64,000 nt of DNA, from assembly GCA_027559495.1 (NCBI GenBank), contig JAMXSV010000008.1:806001-870000 (forward strand), given 5' to 3'. This document shows positions 11,018 through 21,918 of this stretch, one piece after another (the first letter of the stretch is position 1; every line of letters starts with the position of its first letter). The DNA is from Aurifilum marmelostoma (taxonomy: Eukaryota; Ascomycota; Sordariomycetes; Diaporthales; Cryphonectriaceae). The notes under the pieces were generated by a model. That model worked only from the letters and a program-made list of their open reading frames with translations. It did no database searches and was not told the origin of the DNA. Position numbers and translations under genes: made by a program.

Positions 11018-12169
11018 AAGAGATGGGAAAGGGTGTGTGGCAGTTGCTGCTTTAGCCAGTAGTGCGGGCCTCACGAAACTTGGACTTCAGGTGTGTTCTT
11101 GACGCCCATGTCCCTAAGGTCGGAGTCCTTCCACAGGACTCACTAGTGTATGCAGTTGTCGTCCTGCCACGAGGCGTTGTGTTGCTGATCTTGGGCAATG
11201 CCTTGGCAGTGCCCCCTGTCGCGGGCTTGTGAATGGAATAGGGTTCAGGCATGTTCCTGTGCTTGAAGGTCGGCGCAGTGGCGATAGGGATGTCTTCTCG
11301 GCTGATACTGTACTTAACCCTTAGCTGAAAAGAGATGAGCACAAAGTAGGAACTGGCTCTAATGACATGTATGCCAAAGTTGAAGAAAGGAAAGAAGTAA
11401 GGCCCGCGAGATAATTGCCCTCCTGAGCACTGAAGGCATGCACATGCTTCCTCAAGTAACTATCACTCTCAGACTCTGGGTTCTATTTTATTCCATGAAG
11501 AATTTATCCCAGAAAGAGAAGTCCTCTTTTTTTTTTTTTTTTTGCCGGGGGGTTTGCGTGCGTGCGTTGCCTCTTGCTTGAATATTGCTATGAATTACAG
11601 AGTAGCATATTTCGCCGGGAATCTTCTGTTCAGGCGTTTGATACGTTTATTTTGTATGATCTACAATCTAATTATGCTGCACTTCGCTCTGTTCTAACCG
11701 AGAGATCGAGACAGGATGGGATTTTGACAGGCACATGCATGACTTTAAACGGCCACTTTTGACTGCTTCTGGGCAGATCCATTCAGACCAAGACCATGCA
11801 AAAGTGGCTCTGGGAGGTCAGACAACCTATTTCGTCTTCGTTATACCTCATACGTGAGAATTTGGAGCGGAAAGGGGGCAAGACGTGTGCAAAGACAGTC
11901 CATCAGAGTGCATGGTCTCTCGGCCGAATTCGGGTCCGAAGGCACGGCTCCGAACAGCTAACTGGATGTACATATCACAAGCCTAACATTCCGTTCTAGA
12001 CTTTTCCACTACACCCACTCAATCAAAAAGTACAGTTCACCCTGTGCAAATAATTTCAGCGCCCTTGTCAGAAACGAAGAGTCTACCGCCAAGCTCTAGA
12101 GGAACTGAGGATCAGCTGCTGATTGGTAAGCATCTCTCGGTCCTCGTGAGGGAAAACTCTTGGGCGATC
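11018..12169. other. Intergenic spacer between the dehydrogenase and LTO1
   Basis: This 1.15 kb stretch has a T homopolymer near 11527-11543 and an unsupported minus-strand frame at 11052-11342. I see no recognisable gene. The last 150 bases are the leader of LTO1. Confidence 0.5.
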
Positions 12170-12751
12170 ATGGCATCAAACGATCCGTTCGACGACGTCC
12201 TCAACCTCGAGGATAGGTTCTACTCCGAGGGCTACGAGCAGGGCGTAGCCGACGGCGCCCGCGCGGGCAGGGTCGAGGGTCGCTCGTTCGGCATCGAGAA
12301 GGGCTTTGAGAAGTTTGTTGAGGCGGGGCGGCTCTACGGCAGGTCTGTGGTGTGGGCGAACAGGCTGCCACCGTCTCAGACCCGACCTCGGGGGGCGGAT
12401 GGGGAATCAGATGCTGCTCCTGCTGAGGCCTCGTCGACGACGAGCAAGAAGCGCCTGCCGGGCTTGGAGAAGGGAGGCTCGAGGCTGGAGAAGAACATTG
12501 TCACCCTCCACGCGCTGGTTGAGCCGGATACCTTGTCCACGGAGAACACGGATGAGGCGGTCAACGATTTCGACGATCGTGTGAAGCGGGCGCAGGGAAA
12601 GGCCAGAGTCATCGAGAGGAATGTTGGCGAGGATGGCGGTGCCGAGCCGGTCAAGGCCGAGGGTGGCAGTCTCTCGGCCACAGCGGGAAGAGTCGGCGAC
12701 CGCGATGAGCCTTCTGGTTCCTCACCGCAGGGGCAAGGCAACTCATTTTGA
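12170..12751 (+). CDS. LTO1: Lto1/ORAOV1 family protein, Fe-S protein maturation adaptor
   Basis: Lto1 works with Yae1 as an adaptor that brings the ABC protein Rli1/ABCE1 to the cytosolic iron-sulfur assembly targeting complex, and so supports ribosome recycling. This is a single-exon gene of 193 residues. The start MASNDPFDDVLNLEDRFYSE is the family's N-terminus. The deca-GX3 region follows at about residues 24-55: GYEQGVADGARAGRVEGRSF, then G every fourth residue to GFEKF. The rest is a polar, disordered tail. The frame is open upstream to 12044, but those residues look unlike the family. The protein ends in Asn-Ser-Phe, close to the [LIM]-[DES]-[WF] C-terminal signal used by CIA clients and adaptors. 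Confidence 0.9.
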   Translation: MASNDPFDDVLNLEDRFYSEGYEQGVADGARAGRVEGRSFGIEKGFEKFVEAGRLYGRSVVWANRLPPSQTRPRGADGESDAAPAEASSTTSKKRLPGLEKGGSRLEKNIVTLHALVEPDTLSTENTDEAVNDFDDRVKRAQGKARVIERNVGEDGGAEPVKAEGGSLSATAGRVGDRDEPSGSSPQGQGNSF

Positions 12752-13698
12752 GAAGATGGAAAGGGTCATCAGAGCTCTCAGAACAACGCGACAAGATGGC
12801 ACGGTTGGACGAGGAAGGACGGACGTCTGCCCCACTTCGCAGCCACTGCGTGCAGCAGGAACTCGAGTGGCAATCCCCCGATCCGGCTTGTGCGCTGCAG
12901 ATCTCGCATCGACGGTGCATCGATGACAACACTCCAGTATTGGAGTCGAGCCAAGCCAAGGATGTTCAGCAGACCTCAGTCACACGGCCTGCATACCACC
13001 TAGGTGCAGAGGGGAACGCGGAGTGATCACCCAGCCACAGCTGTGGAGTCCGGAGCATATCTACCAACATATGTAAGTAAACATGAAGCTACTGTTGAAG
13101 ACACAAGCTGATCGAGGCTCGGCAGGGAATCCTCTCGTGAGGGAGGCCTCGGTCGGGGTCCAAACCGCCCTTGTGAACTCATTAGAGCTACGTCGACTTT
13201 TCTAGCAGGACTAAGAGATTATGAGCAGTCAGGATACGCCGTATAGCCTAGAACGAAATGGCGATCTCTGATCGCGCCGTAGGCGTGTGTCTCATATCAA
13301 TTCTACTGCTGTGCTCTGTCGTGAATGCTCCATCGTGCAAGCTTACCGGACCTGCAAGTATGTGGTCGGAGTTCACCATTTCTGAGCTCCAGTTCTGGCC
13401 CGTTTGTGTAATGACCATGGAAACTTGTCGAGATTTTCAAGCCGAACCTATTGAAAGGTGCCAGGAGAACATACGCTGGGAGTCGAGATGTGAACAAAAA
13501 TCTTATAAAAAAGCTTTCTCACAGGCCATCTACAGTCTCGAACTCCAGTAGAATGTCCACCCGCCAGGATCAAAGCTTTCAGAAGCTTTAAAAAAAAAAT
13601 CATCATTGTCTATACCATTTTCTTGCGATAATTGCAACTTTTATACATGCATGCCCATAGCCGCTAGCCCTGTGCTGTCCCTCCGCGCTCTCTCGACC
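12752..13698. other. Intergenic spacer with one small open frame
   Basis: This region lies between the 3' ends of two convergent genes. It holds one 97-residue frame at 13258-13551, listed separately with low confidence, and an A-run near 13590-13599. Nothing else is supported. Confidence 0.5.
13258..13551 (+). CDS. Possible small secreted cysteine-containing protein
   Basis: I do not recognise this 97-residue frame. It starts with a stretch that could act as a signal peptide (about residues 8-24, VGVCLISILLLCSVVNA). The remainder has five Cys residues, spread as single Cys in APSCK, PVCV, ETCR, ERCQ and SRCE. That pattern is seen in small secreted fungal proteins. No homologue comes to mind, there is no intron or clear promoter, and a chance frame of this length is quite possible. 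Confidence 0.22.
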   Translation: MAISDRAVGVCLISILLLCSVVNAPSCKLTGPASMWSEFTISELQFWPVCVMTMETCRDFQAEPIERCQENIRWESRCEQKSYKKAFSQAIYSLELQ

Positions 13699-14475
13699 TC
13701 ACTGGAACGTCCGGCATGGGTATCTGTTCCATGTAGTCAGCGAAAAATGCCATACAACAAAAAGAGAGCCTAGTCAAGAACCATCGCGATCAATTACTTA
13801 CTTGCCCCGGTAGCTCTGCTCCTCCGTCAGCTCCCATGGATGCACGTCCCACTCCCCCCTTCTTCAGGCTCTGGCCGCTGGGCAAGGGTGGCAGGCCGTC
13901 GACAAGCAGCTCCCTCGCGACGTCGGCGCCCTTCTCCTCGAAGACCCTCGCCAGGCCCTTCTCCTGGCCCTCCGCCTCGGCGGCCACGAGGGCCTTGCTG
14001 CCCTCCTCGCCAATCAGCTCGACCTTGGGGGCCTGAGCGCTGCCGACGGTCAGCAGAGCGACGGCGTCGGCCTGGGACACGACGCTCAGACGCGGGTAGT
14101 TGCGGCGGGTATCGCGCTTCCAGTAGGCGTTGTCGGCGATGTCACCGGCGGGGACGGTCACGGGGTCGTCGTAGCCCATGGGGTCGTTGCCGCCGGGCGT
14201 GGGCCAGCGGAAGTAAGGGTTGAGGGGCACGCCGTTGGAGCGCTCGGGGTCGATAGCCAAGGTGCGGCGGATTCGCTCCCAGATGCCGACGGACTGAAGG
14301 GTTTGTTTCTGGAAAGAGGAGAAGGGGGTGTTGGTCAGTCTTGGGTCGTGGCGGGTTGAGGTAGTAAGCTTTCGGTGGGGAGTTCAATCGCCCGATTGGG
14401 GGAGGGCAATTGTCTTACCTTTGTTAGAGGGACCAAATGGCTAGCGGTAGCCTTTGCTACTGCCTTGGAGGCCAT
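13699..14475 (-). CDS. NUZM: Complex I 21.3 kDa accessory subunit (fungal NUZM type), one frame break
   Basis: This is a fungal accessory subunit of mitochondrial NADH:ubiquinone oxidoreductase. Minus-strand exons are 14475-14419, 14308-13802 and 13723-13699. Exon 1 reads MASKAVAKATASHLVPLTK, a basic leader without acidic residues. Exon 2 holds the conserved core RRTLAIDPERSNGVPLNPYF, then DPVTVPAGDIADNAYWKRD, RRNYPRLSVV and GSAQAPKVELIGEEG. At a run of six C on the plus strand (13854-13859) the frame breaks. Skipping one base restores GEWDVHPWELTEEQSYRGK, and a third exon then adds YPCRTFQ. With that base dropped the spliced gene is 196 codons (195 residues), which fits about 21 kDa. Without the correction the frame runs to a stop inside the second intron. 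The break is probably a sequencing error. The 3' end choice is less certain than the rest. Confidence 0.82.
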
Positions 14476-16195
14476 GGTGCAGGCTCTTGGGGATGAAGAA
14501 ATTGAAAGACGGGGAGTTGGTGAGGGTATGGATCTGGAGAGAGGGCAACTTGCTTGATTGTTGCTGCCCCGGGCGCATCACCGAATCGAGGCGAGAGGCT
14601 GCTCTGGGAAACAGGAGTGACGTGATTGGTTGGTTTGACTTAGTCAGCTCGGGCCGGGCCGGGTTGCTTGCACGGCAGGCAGAACACAGTGGGGGAGGGA
14701 AGAGCAACCTCTGCCGGCTGTCTTTCTTGCTTCTCTGGCTTTCTCCCTCTCCATGGCCCGCCGACCCCGTGCCGCCCCCTCCCAGCCTTCCCTACCACCC
14801 CCCTTCCAAGACGACGGCTAATTCTGCTGCTACTACTACTACCATGTAGCAGCACAGATCTGAGTCTTTTCCCAGGCGATCTGCTATCCTCCCAGCATCC
14901 CTCCCATTCTTCCTGCCTTTTTCCCAGGCGAAGAGGTGGCTGTTTGACAGAGGGGGCCCCAGCTCAGTGTCGGCTGCGAGGATTAACGGAGACCGAGCTA
15001 AGCGGTGTTGATCGATGTGTATTAGTAAGTTAGGATTTGAGCTCAAACCCAAGCCCCGTGCCAACACACAAGGTCAGTATTGGTTCTGCCGGGTGTGGTG
15101 TAGGACAGACAGTTGGCGCGCCCCTGGGTAAACCTTAGTATGTATTCAGCGCGGTATGGGCCTCCCGAGGGGGTGATGGCACGACCCAGACCCAGACATT
15201 ACGTATTGGAGCGACAGCGCCCAGTAAAGACAATATGGTCTCGTGAGAAAATGCTTGCAGCCTCGTTCAGAGAGGAACCGGGACGACGGCGTCATCTGCA
15301 CCGTCCGTTCCCGGGAGGGGAAGCAGGTATTCTTGTCTGACACAGCGAGAGAACCAAGGCTACACGATCTCCAAATCTAGACTGTTGGGGCAGAAAGAAG
15401 TGGTGGTGTGTAATTCCGGGGTTGGGCGGCAGGTCAGATCAGACTGGATTGAATGGACCATGATGAAATTGGCCTTGCCAGACTGAACCACCCTGTCTCC
15501 CTCCCTCTCTCTCTCTCTCGCACACACACACTCACGCACACCACCGCGACCCCCGCCCCCCTTTCTCTACGTCCCCTCCCCCTCCTCCTCCTAAAAGGCC
15601 CTGGGGCGCAAATGGCAAAAAAAAAACCGCCCACCAGGAAAAGAGCTGGAGCATATCACCCGGGTCCTCCTGCGTTTGGGTTCCAGGCCGAGGAGGTCTA
15701 AACAGCTGCGCAGTGTGAGGAGCTCCCTGTCCGGCTCCTGATTGGCTCGAGCTCTACCCCAGACGACATCCCATCCCACCGCGCGCTGCTTCCCATATCT
15801 ACCCTCCTCCATCCCCCTTCCGTGCCCCCTTGAACTTGCTTTCTTTTTCTTCTCTCTCTTCTTCCTTGTCTTCTTTTTTTTCTTCTTCCAACGCATTGCT
15901 CAGTCCACCTCCTCGGCTCTCCACTGTAAACTTGTAAGCTCAAACCTCTCAACGCCACCCTCGTAGTCACACACTCGAGGCCACTCTCAAACTGTACTCT
16001 CTCCTCCTCGGACTCGCGGCACCCTACTTGTTTCATCATTTCTCCACAGTCTGTAGGTTTCCATCCCCATAATGACAAAACCTTTCGATGTGTCAATGCA
16101 TCTGCTGTAATTCTACGATGATATGTGTCGACGACCACTGCCAAGTTGTGGCTAACAGGCGCTGCCTCCTAGAGCCTTTCCTCTAACCACTCAAG
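14476..16195. promoter_or_regulatory. Divergent promoter region, complex I subunit and Dot5-type peroxidase
   Basis: A 1.7 kb spacer separates two divergently transcribed genes. It contains inverted CCAAT boxes (ATTGG at about 14620 and 15742), a CT/TC-rich tract at about 15838-15892, and a CT-CA simple repeat near 15497-15541. The pyrimidine-rich tract near 15840 fits a fungal transcription start region. I see no gene in it. Confidence 0.5.
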
Positions 16196-16975
16196 ATGCC
16201 CGTTGAGCTCCGCAAGCGCAAGGCTCCCCCGCCAGCGCCCGAGCCTCCCAAGAAGAAGGCAGTCAAGGCCGCAACCAAAGTCAAAGAGGCCGTCAAGGAG
16301 GCCGTCAAGGGCAAGACTGACGCGCCTGCTGCCAAGGCAGAGGCGGCACCCGCCGCCAAGGCCAACGGGACTGCCTCGGAGAAGGTCGCGGTCGGCGACA
16401 CCATTGACCTGGCCGCTTTTGGTGGCGAGGTCACGCTGGAGTCCGGGACCGACACGACCCTTGCCCGTCTCGTCGAGGAGTCCGGATCTGGTGTCGTTCT
16501 CTTCACCTACCCCAAGGCCTCGACGCCCGGCTGCACCAACCAGGCCTGCCTGTTCCGGGACTCGTACAAGCCCCTGACCGCCGGCGGCCTCAAGATCTAC
16601 GGCCTCTCCCGGGACTCGCCCAAGAGCAACTCGGCCTTCAAGGCCAAGCAGAAGCTGCCCTATCCCCTGCTGTGCGACCCCAAGGGCAGCCTGATCACCG
16701 CGATTGGTCTGAGCAAGGGCCCCAGCAGCACCCAGAGGGGCGTTTTTGTGGTGGACAAGGCGGGCAAGGTGCTCCTGGCCGAGCCTGGCAGCCCTGCCGG
16801 GACCGTCGCGGCTGTGAAGAGGCTGGTTGAATCTGCTGCCGTGAACGGTGCTGGCTCCGAGAAGGCCGAGGAGGAGAAAGAGAAGAAAGAGGGAAAGGCT
16901 GACGATGACGCGACTGAGGAGACCAAAGCAGAGGAGTCGTCCAAGGAGAAGGACAAGAAGGACGAGCAGGAGTAG
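16196..16975 (+). CDS. DOT5: Nuclear thiol peroxidase, PrxQ/BCP type (Dot5-like)
   Basis: The enzyme reduces hydroperoxides using a cysteine pair and thioredoxin. It is a single exon of 259 residues starting MPVELRKRKAPPPAPEPPKK. The first 65 residues are Lys/Ala/Pro-rich and include KRK and KKKAVK, which could serve as a nuclear localisation signal, as in yeast Dot5. The peroxiredoxin core has YPKASTPGCTNQACLFRD at about residues 102-119. The peroxidatic Cys is in PGCT and the resolving Cys follows five residues later, the PrxQ spacing. Conserved GLSRDSPKSN, LLCDPKG and QRGVFVVDKAGKV follow. The last 45 residues are an acidic and Lys-rich low-complexity tail. The start follows a CACTCAAG leader. 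Confidence 0.93.
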   Translation: MPVELRKRKAPPPAPEPPKKKAVKAATKVKEAVKEAVKGKTDAPAAKAEAAPAAKANGTASEKVAVGDTIDLAAFGGEVTLESGTDTTLARLVEESGSGVVLFTYPKASTPGCTNQACLFRDSYKPLTAGGLKIYGLSRDSPKSNSAFKAKQKLPYPLLCDPKGSLITAIGLSKGPSSTQRGVFVVDKAGKVLLAEPGSPAGTVAAVKRLVESAAVNGAGSEKAEEEKEKKEGKADDDATEETKAEESSKEKDKKDEQE

Positions 16976-17789
16976 GGCCTCTGAGGAGCCGGACCTCTGG
17001 GGCTTGCGATTTGTCTAGGTCAGACGAGCAACTGATCGTTGTGACGGGATAGAATACGGTGCGCCATTTTGTCCGTGAAGTATCGCTTCACTACGCTGCT
17101 GGTATGAGAAGAATGCCGATCTTGAGCTCAGACTTGTTGCCAGTGTCTACTGTACTGTATGATCATAGGCCTGTTGATCTAAGTAGCTCTAATTGCGAGG
17201 TTTCGCTCATTGTACATGAAAGATTCGAAGGTGAGTCCTGAGCCACGAGACATTGCCACTGCGATGCCAGATGTGTATGAGCTGCTGGCCCAAATATAAG
17301 AGGCATACCGGCTCATCATGAGACCAATCAGCTGCAGATTCAAAAGTTTCAACAAAAGATAACATTCCTAGTATCCTGAATCTAATCGTGGCTGCATTTC
17401 TCCCGAGTCTCTTCGGAAGGCAGGGAATAAGCAGCACCTATGCACTACCACTGCAACTATACACTCCAAGTACAAGGCATGTAAGAGCACAGGACGCCCC
17501 CACTTTAATTAACCGCACCCCCCAGCACCCCCCAATATTCAGCGGCGCGGCGCAACCAAGACTATTTACTTACAGCGATTGACTTCCTGCCTACACAGAA
17601 CCAGCTCGTTCTACAGACACCGTACAGCCCACTCGCGCTGTCATCTTTCTACAACCAACGGACCTACAGAAACCTCCTGATTGCCCAGTCCGACACACAC
17701 ACCACATCCTCACCTCCTACCATAAAAAAAACTTCGAAAGAAGGTAGACAGGAAACAGGCAGGGAGGGAGGCCACAAGATACAAGCGAT
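16976..17789. other. Intergenic spacer
   Basis: An 814-base tandem spacer. The right third is CA- and CCT-rich and looks like the promoter and leader of the next gene. No coding sequence is supported. Confidence 0.5.
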
Positions 17790-19676
17790 ATGGCAGCGCA
17801 GCCTCCACCACCGCCCAAAGCCGGCGGCGGCATGTCGCTCTACGCGAACCTGCTGAACCCAAAGGCAGGCGATGCCGCTTCTACCCCGGCCTCAGCGTCC
17901 ATCACCGGCGCCCCTGTGGTCTATGATGGCGGAGACAAGGACGATGTCTCCAGGAGGGAGGCCATCCCAGGTACGCGAGAGCTTTCTCTCTCCTTGATCA
18001 AGGGCCGCAGCAGCAGCTCTCTCTTGGCAACCTCTCTTGGCTGACCATTCCACCTCTCCAGCCATGCGCTTCCAGCCCATCATCCGTCGCCCACAAGCAA
18101 ACCAGAAGAAGCCCTCCAAGCCCGGCTTTCCAAAGGCTATACCACAACAGCAGCCACCACCAGCTCCCCCCTCCACCACCACCACCACCACAGCCGCCTC
18201 CGCAGGCGAAGGCGGGACGACACCACAGCCGCCCGACTCCGTCCCGCCACAAGCACAGCAGCAGCAGCGCACCACCCTCGCCGACTGGGCCGCCACCGAG
18301 GACGACGAGTACCTCCAATGGGGCACAGGCGAGAAGCGACAGCGGGGCGGGCGCAAGGCCGCCCGCAAGAGGAAGAAGATGAACGCGCAGGACGGCCAGC
18401 AGCGCGAGACGGACTGGGACGAGATCTATGACCCGGCGCGGCCGACCAATGTGGACGAGTACCTCCGCAGCGAGGAGAGGATACGCGAGGTGCAGGAGTG
18501 GAAGGCTGTGCTGTATGCGCACAGGCGCAGGAGGGGGGAGGGGCAGGGGGGAGTTACGATGAAAGCAGCGAGGAGGAGGGCCTGGAGGAGGACGGTGATG
18601 CCAGGAGGAGGGGTCTGGGTAGTAAGTCTTTTTCTGCTCTGTCCTCTCTACTTTGTCTCGTCATTATGCCGCCCACGATTATTTACCTCTCAATACTCCT
18701 ACCAGATCAATTTGCCCCTCCGGCCGAGTACTCCTTCGCACCACCACCAATGTCACCGCCACCGCCGCCTCGAGACCAACCAGCTCCCGTACCTGACGAT
18801 GCGACGGGCGACGACGCCTATGCACGACGCCTCGCGCTGTCGGGAAGGGCACCGCCACCGCCTACCACAGATACTCCCACACCACCACCACCTCCTCCTC
18901 CCGAGGAGTCAGCACAAGACAGTGCAACCATCACCCGCGGCCCAGTCCGCTACGAAGCACCGCCCCGGCCCAGCGCCGCCGCTCCTCACGACGCTATGGA
19001 TGTTGACAACGACGACGACGACGAAGAAGATGACGACGAAAATATAGGAGATATCGACCTCCCGCCCGCCCTCGGCCTCGGCGGGCCCGACACAGAAGGC
19101 GACGCGCAGGAGCAAACCCGCACCAACCGGCCCGGCCAAAAGGGCTTCGCCCAGCGCCTGATGAGCAAGTACGGCTGGACCGCCGGCACGGGTCTGGGCG
19201 CCTCCTCGTCAGGCATCATCAACCCCTTGTCCGTCAAGGTCGAGAAGCGCAAGAAGAGGCCGGACGCAGAGGGCGGCGGTTTCGCGGAGCCAGGTGGGCG
19301 GGGCACCATCGTCGGGGGCAGGACGGCTGCGCCTGCTGCGGGCGACGGCGGCGGCGGCGCAGCGGGCGGCGGCAGCAAGTTTGGCCCCATGTCCGAGGTG
19401 GTCGTGCTGCGCAACATGCTCGAGGGCATGGACAACCTCGAGGCCGAGATCAGCGACGGGCTGGGCCAGGAGATTGGCGAGGAGTGCGGCGACAAGTACG
19501 GCCGCGTCGAGCGGCTGTACATTGACGTCGCGGGGCGCCAGGTCTTTATCAAGTTCACCGACGCCGTGTCTGCGCTGCGGGCCGTCAACGCCCTCGAGGG
19601 GAGAGTCTTCAACGGCAACGCCATCGCGGCGCGTTTCTGGGACGCCGACAAGTTTGAGAGGGGCGTGTATGTCTAA
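17790..19676 (+). CDS. SPF45/RBM17-type splicing factor with G-patch and RRM, one frame break
   Basis: The protein belongs to the SPF45 group, which acts in late spliceosome assembly and 3' splice-site choice. Exons are 17790-17970, 18062-18621 and 18706-19676. The N-terminus MAAQPPPPPKAGGGMSLYAN is typical, and a conserved block includes RFQPIIRRPQ, LADWAATEDDEYLQW and DWDEIYDPARPTNVDEYLRSE. A G-patch lies near residues 394-420 (FAQRLMSKYGWTAGTGLGAS). The C-terminal RRM is of the UHM type and ends with AIAARFWDADKFERGVYV, where the RxF motif is visible. Between 18531 and 18553 the frame breaks beside two G6 runs (18533-18538 and 18546-18551). Adding one G restores SYDESSEEEG and makes the gene exactly 571 codons. 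A missed G in the assembly is the likeliest explanation. Confidence 0.88.
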
Positions 19677-20590
19677 CTAACTGGAGTCGCTATACTACAT
19701 TACACACGTACACGCAGTAGTTGGTGGTGATGGCCCCAGCATAGATATCTATCCTATTAAATCAATCTACCTCAGTCAGACCTATAATTTTCCTTTTCAA
19801 AGTGATACACTTGACGGCATCGGGCGCCTTTGCCTTGTTTTGAGCGAGGTGAAAAGTGCAGACTTACCCGGAACAAAATGGGAGAGTCCGGAGTATCACA
19901 AGCTGGGAGATGGACGCACGCAAGTCACGACGTAACAAGACAGACGGGAGCTATCATTGGAAGGGGACCATTGACTTGAGATTGCGATTCTGGAATGGGA
20001 CTTCTAGCTATGTACCAAGACCCCAAAGGCAAAACAATCATCCAAGCTCAAGAATAACCATGACCACGGGAAATCCAGGCCCATCCGGGCCTCAAGTCGG
20101 CAGTCCCTCCCAAGCGTTTTCGGTTCTCCATCACGACCACGACGCACCAGATTATTACAGGGAGTGTACAATTCTCCCTCAATAGACTTTGATCACCCCT
20201 TGATGAGATAGACCTCAGCGAAACAGACAGGGCAGACAAGCATCACTAACACATTGGAGGCCCAGAACCACCAAGCACGCACACGCCAACGCTCATGGAC
20301 GGTTTTTCTTCTTCGAAAAAACAGAAAGAGAGGAATTATTAGTCTAGTGTGGTTTTTCCTGTACGTAGAAAAGTGACTCCCATGAACCACGTGCGCGAGT
20401 GCGGATGACTTGCTGAGCTAAACAAACCAGACCTTCAGACACGAAAAAAAGATCCTATCATCCTGGGGGAATTTGTTGTAAAAGGAAAAAACGCCTCCTG
20501 TTTGTTTACCCTGACCCTTAAGCAGTATCACATCAATGCTACCAAAAGCAACACAACCCTCTTCTTCTCATGCTACCAGACAGCCTCTTC
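19677..20590. other. Convergent 3' intergenic region
   Basis: These 914 bases separate the 3' ends of two convergent genes. I see no coding frame, repeat or RNA gene in it. Confidence 0.6.
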
Positions 20591-21918
20591 TTACAGCAGC
20601 TGCGCCAGCAGGCCGACGAAGCTGAGGCCGACAACAGCAGAGCTAACGTGCAGGTTGGCGGCATTGCTGCTCGAGTTGCTGGAGCCGCCGCTGGTGGTGC
20701 CACCGCTGGCGCTTCCCGAGTTGGCGTTGGCGTTCTTGGAGTTGCAGACCATCTTGCCCTGGATGTCACCGTTGCCAGTAGGAGAAGGAGCGTGAGAGCT
20801 GAGGACCTTGCAGTCATCGGTGATGTCCTCGGTAGAGGTCACGGTGAAGGTACCAACGACGTCGTTGATGTCGGGCATTTCAACGCTGTGCGACAAAACG
20901 TTAGCACATCTCGATCGCAGGTAGTGAATAAATGAATGAATGCTCGTGATGAGAATTGACTTACTTGGTGAAGTTGCCACCGCAGTCGACAGCACCGAGG
21001 ACGGTAGCCAGCTTAGGCAGGGTCAGGTTCTGGAAGGCGGTGTTGTTGACGATGGTCAGACCGCCGCCGACCTTCTCGAGCACAGGCAGCGAGAGGCTGG
21101 TCAGGTCGGCGTTGTTGATGAAAGAAACATCACCAGAGGTGGTCTGGGTCAGGTTGGGGGCCGAGAAGGAGGTGAAGTAGTTGGAGTCGAAGCGGGCAGA
21201 GCCGTTCACGACCTCCAGGGCGGGGACGGAGAAGGTGGTGACGTTGGCAATCGTCAGGTTCTGGGCCCAGATGAGGCTGGGCAGGCTGACAGACAGATCC
21301 TGACCGTTGGCCTGGAGGGTGAGGCCAGACAGGTTGGTCAGGGCCAGGTCGATCTCGGTGAGACGGCCGTTGTTGTTCAGGTCCATGGTGCCGACGGTCT
21401 CCAGGCTGAGACCCTCCAGGCTGCCCAGGTGGGTGTCGCTGATGGTGACATCCTCGGCCGTGGTCACACCAGCGGTGAAGGTCAGGCTGTTCAGGGCGGG
21501 GAGCGTCTGCCACTTGATGGTACCGACCGACTCGAGAGCAGTCATGCTCAGGGTGGACAGGGCAGTCAGGTTGTTCAGGAAGAAGGTATCTGAGATAGAG
21601 TTGAGGCTGCCGGCGGTGAGGGAGATCAGGGTCAAGCTCTCGGCGGTCAGACTGCCCTCGATAGACTCGACGCTGCCGAGGTCGACAGCGGTGCCGGCAT
21701 CCTGGGAGATCACGACATCACCGTGGACGGTAGTGCAGCTTGCGATGGCGGCATCGGAGGAGGCAGTGATGGTGAAGGTAGCGGAGGAGCAAGACGACGC
21801 GGCTGCAGCTTGTGTTAGCCAGCCAAGAAGGTGACGTGAACCACCCTGCTGGAGAAGCAAACTTACCAGTGGCGCCGGTGGCAGCCAACAGGCCTGCAAT
21901 GGCAATCTTGGAGAACAT
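20591..21918 (-). CDS. ECM33: Ecm33-family GPI-anchored cell-wall protein
   Basis: Ecm33/Sps2-family proteins are GPI-anchored at the plasma membrane and wall and support wall integrity. Minus-strand exons are 21918-21867, 21802-20965 and 20885-20591, 394 residues. Residues 1-18 (MFSKIAIAGLLAATGATG) form a signal peptide. The middle is a Leu-rich receptor-L-domain-like repeat region with many N-glycosylation sequons, for example NLT, NVT and NGS. The end has a Ser/Gly/Asn-rich spacer and a hydrophobic tail (VSSAVVGLSFVGLLAQLL), the form of a GPI-attachment signal. The first intron could end at CTGCAG (used here) or six bases earlier; both keep the frame. The second splice gives NFTNVEMPDIND. 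Confidence 0.93.

Noticed and set aside
11052..11342. A minus-strand frame behind an acceptor-like TCTTTTCAG
   Set aside because: The text has no family resemblance, no partner exon was found, and it overlaps the 3' flank of the dehydrogenase gene.
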